From the NCBI RefSeq assembly GCF_018863395.1, contig NZ_JAHKRR010000003.1:496001-560000 (forward strand): a stretch of DNA of 64,000 bases. Reading direction: 5' to 3'. This document shows, in pieces, positions 51,014-60,139 of this stretch; the first letter of the stretch is position 1; every line of letters begins with the position of its first letter. Both the position numbers and the translations under genes were made by a program. Below the pieces are notes generated by a model. The model was not told where the DNA came from. It did not search any database and saw nothing but the letters and a program-made list of their open reading frames with translations. This DNA comes from Sinomicrobium weinanense. GTDB taxonomy: Bacteria; Bacteroidota; Bacteroidia; Flavobacteriales; Flavobacteriaceae.

Positions 51014-51700
51014 ATGAAAATTGTAATTGTCGGACTGGGAAATTTTGGGTCATCCCTTGCCGTTTACCTTACTGATATGGGAAATGAGGTTATCGGTGTG
51101 GATAATAAAATGGAGAAGGTAGACCGTCTGAAGGATACGATCTCCCATACGGTATGTATGGATGCTACCAATGAGATGGCCTATGAAGCCGTTCCCGTAA
51201 AAAATGCGGATCTTGCCGTCATTGCCATAGGGGAAAACGAAGGCGCCACCATTATCGCCACGGCCATCATCAAAAAATTGACCGATGCGAAGATTATAAG
51301 CCGGTCCCTGTCGCCCATTCACGATACCGTACTCCACGCCATGGGCATAGAGACCATCGTCCATCCCGAGCAGGAGTTTGCCGAGGCACTGGCCAAAAAG
51401 ATCAACCTGAAGAGCATGATCAACAATTTTGAACTGGACCCTAACCACTCAATTTCCGAGATCAAGGCTCTGCCCGAATTTGAAGGCAAAACACTTCAGG
51501 AGATCGATTTCCGCAACGAATACAACCTCAATATTATCACTATTATCCGGAAAGAAAGGAAAACCACCCTATTCGGAACACGGCAGTCCATCGGAAAAGT
51601 CCTGGGAGCCGTAAACAAGGACAGTGTGGTCCAGGCCAATGACATTCTCGTGGTTTTCGGTGCCAATAAGGATATTGCCAAATTCTGTTCTATCGAATAA
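51014..51700 (+). CDS. trkA: TrkA family potassium uptake regulatory protein
   Basis: 228 residues in a single RCK unit (KtrA-like length, about half the E. coli TrkA). The Rossmann loop is VGLGNFGSSLAVYL, with NAD-ribose Asp in GVDNKMEKVD, and an RCK-C domain from about 150 on (LNIITIIRKERK). It gates TrkH in response to nucleotides. Its stop overlaps the hemD start by one base (TAATG), so a K+ uptake gene and a heme gene are translationally coupled. Confidence 0.93.
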   Translation: MKIVIVGLGNFGSSLAVYLTDMGNEVIGVDNKMEKVDRLKDTISHTVCMDATNEMAYEAVPVKNADLAVIAIGENEGATIIATAIIKKLTDAKIISRSLSPIHDTVLHAMGIETIVHPEQEFAEALAKKINLKSMINNFELDPNHSISEIKALPEFEGKTLQEIDFRNEYNLNIITIIRKERKTTLFGTRQSIGKVLGAVNKDSVVQANDILVVFGANKDIAKFCSIE

Positions 51701-52371
51701 TGCAGGACACCCTCCGCATATTATCTACAAAAAAACTGCTCCCGTGCCAAAAAGACCTTTTGCTCCACGCCGGCTTCCAGATGGTGGAAGCCGATTTTAT
51801 AAAGGTCGAGTACAGGGATGTGGACCTCAGCCAGGTCAGGGACCATCTTATCTTTACCAGCCGAAATGCTGTGAAAAGCGTCCTTCAACATAAAGGCTGC
51901 GGGGCATTAAAACAAAAAAACTGTTTTTGCGTAGGCAAAAAAACCAGGGCACTGCTGGAACAAAATGGCTTTAATGTCATAACCTATACGGATTATGCAG
52001 CAGCACTGGCGGCAGAGATCCTTCAAAAGTATGCCCATCTCAGTTTTACGTTCTTCAGCGGCAACCTCAGGAGAGGCGACCTGCCCGACACCCTGACCCG
52101 CCACAATATCGATTTTAACGAGATAGAATCCTATACGACAAGGCTTACCCCACATGAAATAAAAACACCCGTGTCGGGCATCCTTTTTTTCAGCCCGTCC
52201 GGTATAAGGAGCTACCTGGAGAAAAACACTATAAACGACGAAGTTTGTTTCTGCATCGGTACCACAACCGCGGGAGCTTTGGAAAAAATAACGAAGAATA
52301 TTGTCATCGCCAATACTCCCGATGTAGAAAGCACCATAGCGAGCACCGCCAAATATTTTAAAAAGATATAA
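51700..52371 (+). CDS. hemD: Uroporphyrinogen-III synthase
   Basis: 223 residues. Sequence is poorly conserved in this family, but the pattern fits: RILSTKKLLPCQ at the start, DHLIFTSRNAVKSVL, NCFCVGKKTRALLEQNGF, FFSGNLRRGDLPDTL, ILFFSPSGIRSYL and FCIGTTTAGALEK. It closes and inverts ring D of hydroxymethylbilane. The start overlaps trkA by one base. hemE follows after 61 bp. Confidence 0.9.
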   Translation: MQDTLRILSTKKLLPCQKDLLLHAGFQMVEADFIKVEYRDVDLSQVRDHLIFTSRNAVKSVLQHKGCGALKQKNCFCVGKKTRALLEQNGFNVITYTDYAAALAAEILQKYAHLSFTFFSGNLRRGDLPDTLTRHNIDFNEIESYTTRLTPHEIKTPVSGILFFSPSGIRSYLEKNTINDEVCFCIGTTTAGALEKITKNIVIANTPDVESTIASTAKYFKKI

Positions 52372-52432
52372 AACAGGACGATATCATATATTTCCACCCT
52401 AATATCTGATATCTAAAATCTAACATCTACAC

Positions 52433-53458
52433 ATGATAAAGAACGACTTATTCCTGAGAGCTCTGAACGGAGAAACCATAGAACGCCCTCCGGTATGGAT
52501 GATGCGCCAGGCGGGAAGGTATTTACCCGAATTCCGTGCCCTCCGGGACAAATACGATTTTTTTACCCGTTGCCGCACTCCCGAACTGGCAGCAGAGATC
52601 ACCGTACAGCCCATACGGGTCGTAAAGCCCGATGCGGCCATTCTTTTTTCGGATATCCTCGTAGTTCCTCAGGCCATGGGTATCGAGGTGGAAATGAAAC
52701 CCGAAATAGGCCCCTGGCTGCCCAACCCGGTGCGCTCCCTGGCCGATGTGGAAAAAGTGCGGGTCCCTGACATTCAGGAAAGCCTGGGCTATGTCATGGA
52801 TGCCATAAAGCTCACCAAACAGGAATTGAACGATGAGGTGCCGCTTATCGGTTTTGCAGGCTCTCCCTGGACGATCTTTTGCTATGCCGTGGAAGGAAAA
52901 GGTTCCAAAACCTTCGACACGGCCAAGGGATTCTGTTTCTCCCAGCCCGAAGCCGCCCATGTATTACTGCAAAAGATCACTGACACTACCATAGCCTACC
53001 TCCTGGAAAAAGTAAAAACAGGCTGTGATGCCATACAGATATTCGACAGCTGGGGAGGTATGCTCTCTCCGGATGATTACCGGGAATTTTCCTGGAAATA
53101 CATCAACCAGATCGTAGAAGCCCTGGCCCCTCATACCAGGGTCATCGTCTTCGGAAAAGGATGCTGGTTTGCCCTGAACGAAATGGCACAGAGCAAAGCA
53201 AGTGCACTGGGCGTGGACTGGACCTGTTCGGCCCGGAATGCACGCTATCTGAGCGGAGGAAATATCACCCTTCAGGGAAATTTCGATCCAGCCAGGCTGC
53301 TGTCACCGCCGGCAACCATTAAAAAAATGGTACACCAGATGATCGATGAATTCGGAAAGGACCGGTATATTGTCAACCTCGGGCATGGTATACTGCCTCA
53401 TATTCCCGTAGACCATGCGCGGGCATTTATCGATGCCGTAAAGGAATACAACAGCTAG
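52433..53458 (+). CDS. hemE: Uroporphyrinogen decarboxylase
   Basis: 341 residues, full length. The signature [15 protein letters not shown] with the catalytic Arg region is at about residues 22-36, the conserved Asp is in [14 protein letters not shown], and [16 protein letters not shown] and [15 protein letters not shown] are present. It removes four carboxyl groups to give coproporphyrinogen III. Confidence 0.96.
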   Translation: MIKNDLFLRALNGETIERPPVWMMRQAGRYLPEFRALRDKYDFFTRCRTPELAAEITVQPIRVVKPDAAILFSDILVVPQAMGIEVEMKPEIGPWLPNPVRSLADVEKVRVPDIQESLGYVMDAIKLTKQELNDEVPLIGFAGSPWTIFCYAVEGKGSKTFDTAKGFCFSQPEAAHVLLQKITDTTIAYLLEKVKTGCDAIQIFDSWGGMLSPDDYREFSWKYINQIVEALAPHTRVIVFGKGCWFALNEMAQSKASALGVDWTCSARNARYLSGGNITLQGNFDPARLLSPPATIKKMVHQMIDEFGKDRYIVNLGHGILPHIPVDHARAFIDAVKEYNS

Positions 53459-53504
53459 CCGTACGAACTTTTGTGTACGTCCCGGCTGTTAAAGAAATAA
53501 AGGG

Positions 53505-54014
53505 ATGTCACTGTGGAAACTGATAAAAAGCCTGAAATTCCGGCAAATAACCAGCCTCCTGGTTTTATTTGCACGGCATCCGCTTATGCCGGTCCCCACA
53601 GCGAGGGCTACCACAAAGAGTCTGGACATATGCCGTCACCTCTTTCCAAAAAGACATCGGGCTAACGGCAGGGCCAATGCTTTTCGCCACGCACTTTGGA
53701 ATGTGCTGCTGGCCAGGGAAGCCATGAAATGGAACAAAAACCCGGAAAGATCCCTGGCCTGGGCCAAACAAATTACGGACTGGCACGAACAATTTGCACC
53801 AAATCCCGAACCCGCCAGGGCTATGGACCTGCACAACAATGCCGTGGGACGGGATTTGTTTGTCAAATGGCTGAGGTCCAAAACAGAACTTACGGATGCT
53901 GAGATCATTACAAAACTAAAAGAAGTCATGGCTGCAAGCAAAAAAATAACCGGGGTGTCCGACATCCGGATGCATCCCGGGGAACTGGTTCACATAGAGG
54001 ATGACCCGAATTAA
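53505..54014 (+). CDS. Conserved protein of unknown function in the heme operon (DUF6973-like)
   Basis: 169 residues, basic, soluble or loosely membrane-bound. The conserved motifs are NAFRHALWNVLLAREA and AMDLHNNAVGRDLF, with paired His and Asn residues that could form a metal or catalytic site. I recall this type as a DUF6973-like protein often found between hemE and hemF in Flavobacteriia. A role in heme synthesis is suggested by location alone. It starts 46 bp after hemE. Confidence 0.7.
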   Translation: MSLWKLIKSLKFRQITSLLVLFARHPLMPVPTARATTKSLDICRHLFPKRHRANGRANAFRHALWNVLLAREAMKWNKNPERSLAWAKQITDWHEQFAPNPEPARAMDLHNNAVGRDLFVKWLRSKTELTDAEIITKLKEVMAASKKITGVSDIRMHPGELVHIEDDPN

Positions 54015-54170
54015 ACAAGTTAGATTTTTTAAATATGAAATGCCCGTTAACAAAACTTTCAAACCAACCGAAAAGGCTCTTAGGGCATTACTTGTACAGT
54101 TATTATTTTGTAATTGGAACTCATGAATCTTCGATTTCCATCTGACCTATTAAAAAATAAAAAAGAACAG

Positions 54171-55073
54171 ATGAAACAAAAATTTTTCCAGTACATACAG
54201 GAACTCCAGGATACCATCACTTCCCGGCTCGAACAGGCAGACGGAGCAGCAAAGTTCCGGGAAGACCTTTGGGAGCGCCCGGGGGGCGGAGGCGGACGTA
54301 CCCGTGTCATAGAAAACGGCGGGGTTTTCGAAAAGGGAGGGGTAAACATCTCCAGGGTCTTTGGCGAACTTCCCGAACTCATGCAAAAAAATTTCGGTGT
54401 TGAAGACGGTGACTTCTTTGCCTGCGGGCTCAGCCTCGTCCTGCACCCCAAAAACCCTTTTGTCCCCACCGTACATGCCAACTGGCGTTATTTTGAAATG
54501 TACGACAAGGACGGGAACATAACCGACCGCTGGTTCGGCGGCGGGCAGGACCTTACCCCATACTACCTCTTCAACGAGGACGCCATACACTTTCATCAGG
54601 TGTGCAAATCGGCCTGTGACAAACACAACCCTTCTTTTTATACGGACTTTAAAAAGAAATGCGACCATTATTTCTGGAATACCCATAGAAACGAGGCCCG
54701 GGGTATAGGCGGACTGTTTTTTGATCACTGCAAACCCTCCGAAAAAATGACGATAGAGCACTGGTATGATTTTGTGACCGAAGTGGGCGACAGTTTTCTT
54801 GAGGCCTACCTGCCTATCGTAGAGCGTAGAAAGGACCTGCTCTATTCTGAAGAGAACCGCAACTGGCAGGAGATCCGCCGGGGCAGGTATGTGGAGTTCA
54901 ACCTCGTACACGACAAGGGCACCCTCTTCGGCCTCAAAACCAACGGACGCATAGAAAGTATCCTGATGAGCCTGCCGCCTCATGTACAATGGGTATATGA
55001 CCATCATCCGGAAAAGGGAAGCGAAGAAGAAAAACTGCTCCAAATCTTACAAACCCCGAAGGACTGGGCATAA
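54171..55073 (+). CDS. hemF: Oxygen-dependent coproporphyrinogen-III oxidase
   Basis: 300 residues from ATG 54171 (MKQKFFQYIQELQDTI). Earlier starts (ATG 54123, TTG 54114) add residues not seen in the family. Motifs: WERPGGGGGRTRVIENGGVF, VHANWRYFEMYD, FGGGQDLTPYY, FFDHCKPSEKM and RGRYVEFNLVHDKGT. It forms protoporphyrinogen IX using O2, which points to an aerobic host. hemB follows 58 bp later. Confidence 0.95.
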   Translation: MKQKFFQYIQELQDTITSRLEQADGAAKFREDLWERPGGGGGRTRVIENGGVFEKGGVNISRVFGELPELMQKNFGVEDGDFFACGLSLVLHPKNPFVPTVHANWRYFEMYDKDGNITDRWFGGGQDLTPYYLFNEDAIHFHQVCKSACDKHNPSFYTDFKKKCDHYFWNTHRNEARGIGGLFFDHCKPSEKMTIEHWYDFVTEVGDSFLEAYLPIVERRKDLLYSEENRNWQEIRRGRYVEFNLVHDKGTLFGLKTNGRIESILMSLPPHVQWVYDHHPEKGSEEEKLLQILQTPKDWA

Positions 55074-55131
55074 AACAACAATACAGATCATATTTATAAC
55101 AGGTATAACTTTTATTAAAAAACGACATATT

Positions 55132-56124
55132 ATGTACCCACTGAGAAGAAACCGCAGACTGCGAAAGAACCAGGCCATACGAAGCCTCGTCAGGGAAACC
55201 GTTATAAGCCCGGATGATTTCCTGGTGCCGCTTTTTGTAACCGAGGGCAATAACCTCAGGGAAGAGATCGCTTCCATGCCAGGTTACTATCGTTACAGCC
55301 TGGACCAGCTAAAACAGGAGGTCAAAGAACTTTGGAAACTGGGACTAAAATCGGTATTGCTCTTTGTAAAGGTCCCGGAAAACCTCAAAGACAACAAAGG
55401 CACGGAAGCCATCAACCCCGACGGCCTTATGCAACGCGCCATAAAAACGGTAAAGGACACTGTTCCGGAAATGCTCGTCATGACCGATGTGGCCCTGGAC
55501 CCCTATTCGTCTTACGGCCATGATGGTATTGTGGAAAACGGACGCATATTAAACGACGAATCGGTCGACGCCCTTACCGAAATGAGCCTTTCCCACGCCA
55601 GGGCCGGGGCTGATATTGTAGCTCCCAGCGACATGATGGACGGGCGTATCCTCTCCATCCGCGAAGCCCTGGAAGACGAAGGATTTATCGATACCGGGAT
55701 TATGAGCTACAGCGCCAAATATGCCTCCGCCTTTTACGGGCCTTTCCGGGACGCACTGGACTCTGCTCCTGTTGATCAAAAAGATGTCCCCAAAGACAAA
55801 AAAACATATCAGATGGATTACGGCAACCGTATAGAAGCCCTGCGTGAAACCGAAATGGACATCGACGAAGGAGCGGACATCGTCATGGTAAAACCCGGCC
55901 TGTGCTACCTCGATATTGTCCGGGACATCAAAAATGAATTTGATGTCCCGGTAGCAGTCTACCAGGTCAGCGGGGAATATGCCATGATAAAGGCCGCAGC
56001 CGAAAAAGGCTGGCTCGATTACGACGCGGTGGTACTGGAGCAACTCACCGCTATAAAACGTGCCGGGGCCGATATCACGGCCTCCTACTTTGCCAAAGAT
56101 GCGGTTAAACTCTTAAACGGATAA
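55132..56124 (+). CDS. hemB: Delta-aminolevulinic acid dehydratase (porphobilinogen synthase)
   Basis: 330 residues from ATG 55132 (MYPLRRNRRLRKNQAIR). Two Schiff-base lysines are visible in SYSAKYASAFYGPFRDA and GADIVMVKPGLCYLD. The metal-site loop reads DVALDPYSSYGHDGI with no cysteines, so it is the Mg2+/K+-dependent class rather than the zinc class. K+ activation in this class gives a possible link to the Trk genes in the same cluster. It ends the heme series. Confidence 0.95.
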   Translation: MYPLRRNRRLRKNQAIRSLVRETVISPDDFLVPLFVTEGNNLREEIASMPGYYRYSLDQLKQEVKELWKLGLKSVLLFVKVPENLKDNKGTEAINPDGLMQRAIKTVKDTVPEMLVMTDVALDPYSSYGHDGIVENGRILNDESVDALTEMSLSHARAGADIVAPSDMMDGRILSIREALEDEGFIDTGIMSYSAKYASAFYGPFRDALDSAPVDQKDVPKDKKTYQMDYGNRIEALRETEMDIDEGADIVMVKPGLCYLDIVRDIKNEFDVPVAVYQVSGEYAMIKAAAEKGWLDYDAVVLEQLTAIKRAGADITASYFAKDAVKLLNG

Positions 56125-56139
56125 CCGGCTCATCCGTCC

Positions 56140-57201
56140 TTACAGGAATTTAAGGGAGAAATAAAGTTCATAAACCAGGGCTATCCAAAAGACCAGGAAA
56201 TACATAAAACCGAGCACATTGAACTTTATCACGGTCTTCAACCATCCCTGCCCGTAAACCCTGAGCAGCGACACAAAAGTATAGACGGATACCACTAAAA
56301 ATGAAATTGTGCCTATCCATTCCATACTTCCCAGTTTAAAATGGATCAGGACAATGCCTATGCCGTATATGAGATAGGCAAAGCTATGCAGGTGCAGGCC
56401 GTGTATGAGATGCTCTACATAATACCACGGCCTGCGTATGTAAAGGAGTTTCAGGATCAGGGCAAAAAAAGGAAGCAGGAAAAACATCATTATGGGCAGG
56501 TTCCTGGCAAATCCTACCATAAACAGATTGGAGTTGGCCACAAAGTTCCGCTGGCTTTTAAGGCTCATAAAATCAAAAAGGCTCCGGTCACTGTTTTCCA
56601 GGGCTCTTGCAAAAGAACTGTCAGAGACCAGCGGGTCCTGTGCCAGGAGTTTTAGTTCTTTCCAGCCCAGTCTGTGGTTCGTAGAATCGAACGCTTGTTC
56701 TTCCGGGCTTTCCGGACCGTTCATTACGTAAAGTTGATTCTCCCTTGCCTGTTGCAACAGGCTGTCCATTTCCGCTCTTTCCTGCGGATCGAGAGCGTCC
56801 CTTATTTCAGGTTTATCCATAAATCCTTTCCCTACAAGGTCTATCCCGAATAAATTTCCGGCCATGACCTGGTCAAAAAAGTTTCGGGGAATGATCAGGC
56901 TGACCATAAAGAAATAGAACAGCGACATGATCAGGTAAAGACGGATAGGGTTGAGATATGTCCTCCTCTTTCCGTCGTTATAGATATTGGTCAGTTTTCC
57001 CGGTTTGTACAAAAAGACCGGAACAGTCCGGAAAAAAGTAGAATCAAAACTGAGATAATTGGAAAAGAAATCGGCTATAAATATCCTTACGGGGACTTTC
57101 CGGTCCAGGTTTTCCTGCCCGCATACCGGGCAATAATTGTCCTTTTCACCCAGTTCGGTCTCACAGTCCAGGCAAAAAGGGAGGTGTCTTGTTGTTTTCA
57201 T
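56140..57201 (-). CDS. DUF3667 membrane protein with N-terminal zinc ribbon
   Basis: 353 residues from the ATG at 57201. A zinc ribbon FCLDCETELGEKDNYCPVCG (two CxxC) opens the protein, then a conserved amphipathic segment (FSNYLSFDSTFFRTVPVFLYKPG, broken here as in the family) and four to five TM helices (about 105-125, 240-265, 280-300, 305-350). The function of DUF3667 proteins is unknown. It converges on hemB with a 15-bp gap and no terminator I can see. Confidence 0.85.
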   Translation of the reverse strand: MKTTRHLPFCLDCETELGEKDNYCPVCGQENLDRKVPVRIFIADFFSNYLSFDSTFFRTVPVFLYKPGKLTNIYNDGKRRTYLNPIRLYLIMSLFYFFMVSLIIPRNFFDQVMAGNLFGIDLVGKGFMDKPEIRDALDPQERAEMDSLLQQARENQLYVMNGPESPEEQAFDSTNHRLGWKELKLLAQDPLVSDSSFARALENSDRSLFDFMSLKSQRNFVANSNLFMVGFARNLPIMMFFLLPFFALILKLLYIRRPWYYVEHLIHGLHLHSFAYLIYGIGIVLIHFKLGSMEWIGTISFLVVSVYTFVSLLRVYGQGWLKTVIKFNVLGFMYFLVFWIALVYELYFSLKFL

Positions 57202-57369
57202 AAAAATGGTCAGTGAGGTATTTGCTAAAAATAGTAAAAACACTTTATCAAAAGCAATTAAGAGCATTCAAAACAGCAAAAAAATATCTAAACACGGATC
57301 TTACGTACAGATCCCTTAAAATTTTAACTTCAAATTAGCTTTTACCTTCCACATTCCACGTAATTTTGC

Positions 57370-57732
57370 ATGATGGAAAAACAGTGGCGTAAAACATATA
57401 TTTCCCTGGCCTTCGTCTTGTTATGGCTGTGCGCCCTCTCAGGGACAGCATCCAGCATTTCGACCCCTTCAGGCAAAGCCGGAAATTATACTTACTCTGC
57501 CATCACCAAAGCCACTGCCCCTACTGGTCTGCTCGGAGAAGAAGAGTTGTCCCGTACGTTCTTTAGCGGCGATATAAAACTCCTGCCTTCCGGATTGCCC
57601 GCACCTGAGTTTGCAGGGATCGGCATACCCAGCCTTCATTTGACTACCGGGGAGGTCTTATCTCATAACGATACCTCAGACCTCAGGCATCAAATAGAAC
57701 AACTGATATTTCCGTTTCACTTTTTTTATTGA
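57370..57732 (+). CDS. Small secreted hypothetical protein
   Basis: 120 residues. The N-terminus is a signal peptide or TM helix (YISLAFVLLWLCALSGTASS). The mature part is short, Thr/Ser/Gly/Pro-rich, with no motif I recognise. The ATG-ATG start is preceded by a TTTTGC -7-like stretch. It lies 97 bp before another unknown small gene on the same strand. Confidence 0.5.
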   Translation: MMEKQWRKTYISLAFVLLWLCALSGTASSISTPSGKAGNYTYSAITKATAPTGLLGEEELSRTFFSGDIKLLPSGLPAPEFAGIGIPSLHLTTGEVLSHNDTSDLRHQIEQLIFPFHFFY

Positions 57733-57829
57733 TCTTCCCTGTCATTCCCGTATTGGCCATAACCCGGATGCACACTGACATTACCGGGAATATGGCCGTA
57801 TCATCATATTCATCAAAAAAAATAAAGAA

Positions 57830-58297
57830 ATGGATTTAATCTCTCTTGAAATGGGGGTGGTATTCCTGTTGATATTCATGGCTCCTGTTATTTATATTCT
57901 GACCAAGGAAAGCAGGAAAAAGAAAAAGCTAAATGCCGATATCGACAAAATATGCGCGGACAACCATATAAAAAACACCGGTAAGGAATATATCGGACAC
58001 CAGGTTTTCGTATTGGACCCCAACGGTAAAAAATTGTTGAACTATCACAGGAAACAGGGCAATTTCAGCGTCGTGGACCTGAAAGAATACGACTCCTGCT
58101 CCCTGCAAAGGTCCGGGGAGAGGAATGAGCATTACAAAAACATTCTGCGGAGTATTTCTATAAGCTTCAATAAAAAGGAACAAGGAAAGCCTCTTTATAT
58201 TACAGTATTCGACGATTCATATGAAAACCCGCTGGAAGCCGAAGCCATTTTGCATGAAACCGAACGCTTCGTGAGGCTTCTCAATACGCAGGCATAA
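57830..58297 (+). CDS. Hypothetical protein with one N-terminal membrane helix
   Basis: 155 residues. A single hydrophobic helix at about 9-25 is followed by a basic stretch (KESRKKKKLNADIDK) and a soluble domain of mixed alpha/beta character (GHQVFVLDPNGKKLLNYHR, LYITVFDDSYENPLEAEA). No family recognised. The charge pattern places the C-terminal domain in the cytoplasm. A nested-hairpin repeat follows 10 bp after the stop. Confidence 0.65.
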   Translation: MDLISLEMGVVFLLIFMAPVIYILTKESRKKKKLNADIDKICADNHIKNTGKEYIGHQVFVLDPNGKKLLNYHRKQGNFSVVDLKEYDSCSLQRSGERNEHYKNILRSISISFNKKEQGKPLYITVFDDSYENPLEAEAILHETERFVRLLNTQA

Positions 58298-58307
58298 TAT
58301 TTAACAC

Positions 58308-58390
58308 AAGAGGCTGTATAAAAAGTAGTCTTTACGTCACCCTGAACTTGTTTCAGCATGACGGGGATGGAACTTTTTGGGCAGCCTCTT
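58308..58390. repeat. Nested-hairpin intergenic element, copy 2
   Basis: Outer arms AAGAGGCTGTATAAAAAGT (58308-58326) and ACTTTTTGGGCAGCCTCTT (58372-58390) pair except for three central bases. The inner hairpin GTCACCCTGAA / TTTCAGCATGAC (58336-58362) has a 4-nt loop. It shares the outer word GAGG-TG-AAAAAGT and the inner GTCAnnCTGAA with copy 1 at 34736. Confidence 0.75.
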
Positions 58391-58477
58391 CCATTTCCAT
58401 GTCCGGGAATAACCGGGCCACTTTCTCTCAAACCGGTTTAATTTCCTAAATTAGCATTCATCAAACCGAAAAGAATA

Positions 58478-59554
58478 ATGGCCTTACTGATCACCTTCGC
58501 TACCATTTCCATATTTTTCTCCTTTCTGTGCTCTGTCCTGGAAGCTGTTTTGCTGAGTATTACCCCTACTTTCATAAACCTCAAAAAACAGGAAGGAAAA
58601 GGCTATGCGAAAAACCTGGAAGCCCTGAAGAACGATGTTGACAGACCCCTGATAGCCATCCTTACCCTGAATACCGTGGCACATACTGTTGGGGCCATAC
58701 TGGTGGGCGTACAGGCCGAAAAAACATTTGGCAGCGGTAACAATGCAGTAGGTATCGTTTCGGCCATAATGACCATTCTTATCCTTGTCGTGTCCGAGAT
58801 CATCCCCAAAACCATAGGTGCTACATTCTGGAAACAACTCGCAGGTTTTACTTCCACGGGGCTGAATATTATCATATTTCCGCTGCACTATACCGGTATT
58901 CTCTGGACCCTCCGGCTTACCACCAGGCTTATTGGCGGCGGACATGCCCACGAATCGGTTTTCAGCCGCGAAGATTTTACCGCAATGACAGACATTGCCG
59001 AACAGGAAGGTGTCTTTGACAAAAGCGAAAGCAAGGTCATTAAAAACCTGTTGCAATTTGACGAAGTACTGGCCAGGGATATTATGACCCCGAGAACCGT
59101 AATGAAAACAGCTTCCGAAGATCTGATCATAGAAGATTTCTTTAAGAAGAATCCCAAACTCCGTTTTTCCAGGATACCCGTTTATAAAGACAACCCTGAC
59201 CACATTACGGGTTTTATCCTCAAAGACGTGGTCATGGAAGAGATCATCAACGGCAATGGCAACATGAAGCTGGCCGATATCCGGCGTAATATCCTGATCG
59301 TACAGCGGAGCCTGCCCATTCCGAAACTTTTTGAGGATTTTATAGTACAAAGAGAACACATTGCCCTGGTTGTGGATGAATACGGTTCTGTAAGCGGACT
59401 GGTAACCATGGAGGACGTCATAGAAACCCTCCTGGGCCTGGAAATCGTGGATGAAAGCGACAATGTGGAAGACCTCCAGGTCCTGGCCAGGAAAAACTGG
59501 AAGCTCCGGGCAAAACGCTTAGGTATTCTCGATGAAAAAAATGAGGAATCATGA
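58478..59554 (+). CDS. CNNM-domain/CBS-pair protein (HlyC/CorC family)
   Basis: 358 residues. The N-terminal DUF21/CNNM domain has three to four helices (LCSVLEAVLLSITPTFI, NTVAHTVGAILVG, VVSEIIPKTIGATFW). Two CBS domains follow from about 200 (DIMTPRTVMKTASED; VDEYGSVSGLVTMEDV). No CorC-HlyC C-terminal domain remains, so the protein is short. Such proteins are linked to Mg2+ or other cation efflux. It overlaps the next gene by 4 bp (ATGA). Confidence 0.88.
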   Translation: MALLITFATISIFFSFLCSVLEAVLLSITPTFINLKKQEGKGYAKNLEALKNDVDRPLIAILTLNTVAHTVGAILVGVQAEKTFGSGNNAVGIVSAIMTILILVVSEIIPKTIGATFWKQLAGFTSTGLNIIIFPLHYTGILWTLRLTTRLIGGGHAHESVFSREDFTAMTDIAEQEGVFDKSESKVIKNLLQFDEVLARDIMTPRTVMKTASEDLIIEDFFKKNPKLRFSRIPVYKDNPDHITGFILKDVVMEEIINGNGNMKLADIRRNILIVQRSLPIPKLFEDFIVQREHIALVVDEYGSVSGLVTMEDVIETLLGLEIVDESDNVEDLQVLARKNWKLRAKRLGILDEKNEES

Positions 59555-60027
59555 TCACAATACACATCAAAACACCTCTCGGCCCTACCCGTATCCGGGG
59601 AGATGAGAACGGTATCGCTTCTATCTCCGCCCTTAACACGGAAGATATTACTTATGACGAGGTTATCCCCGAAGAGCTGGAAGACTGTGTCTATCAGCTA
59701 CGGGAATACTTCGAAGGTAAGCGCAGGGAATTTCACCTGAAACTGAACCCCGACGGATCGGATTTCCAGAAACGCGTATGGGAAGAACTCTTAAAGATCC
59801 CTTATGGAAGGACCATGTCTTATCTCGAACTCTCCAAAAAACTGGGTGATGTAAAAGCTATCCGGGCCGTAGCCGCCGCCAACGGAAAAAACCCGTTGTG
59901 GATCATTGTACCTTGCCATCGTGTCATTGGCAGTGATGGCTCACTAACCGGCTATGCAGGAGGCCTGTGGCGAAAAAAATGGCTGCTGGAACACGAAAGC
60001 CCGTATAAACAACAGTCCTTGTTTTGA
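59551..60027 (+). CDS. ogt: Methylated-DNA--protein-cysteine methyltransferase
   Basis: 158 residues. The active-site motif is IIVPCHRVIGSDGSL (acceptor Cys near residue 126), with the helix-turn-helix part FQKRVWEELLKIPYGRTMSY. It removes alkyl groups from O6-alkylguanine in a one-turnover reaction. No Ada domain is fused. The start overlaps the CNNM/CBS gene by 4 bp, so they are cotranslated. Confidence 0.93.
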   Translation: MITIHIKTPLGPTRIRGDENGIASISALNTEDITYDEVIPEELEDCVYQLREYFEGKRREFHLKLNPDGSDFQKRVWEELLKIPYGRTMSYLELSKKLGDVKAIRAVAAANGKNPLWIIVPCHRVIGSDGSLTGYAGGLWRKKWLLEHESPYKQQSLF

Positions 60028-60062
60028 TCCGTATTTTTACATTATATTTATAACAAAGAAAA

Positions 60063-60130
60063 AATCCCGAAGGGATGACATTATTATAAATAAAACAATA
60101 AACACATTAAAAAAACCCTGAAAGGGTGAA
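60063..60130. repeat. Paired REP unit, left of the transposase
   Basis: REP-A: ATCCCGAAGGGATGACATTA (60064-60083) with the core hairpin ATCCC-GAA-GGGAT. REP-B: ACCCTGAAAGGGT (60115-60127). The two cores start 51 bp apart in this order. The same A-then-B pair occurs to the right of the transposase. Confidence 0.8.
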
Positions 60131-60139
60131 ACAATTATA

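Noticed and set aside
54982-55131. N-terminal extension of hemB overlapping hemF
   Set aside because: HemB proteins begin at MYPLRR-like sequence; the extension is hemF read in another frame.
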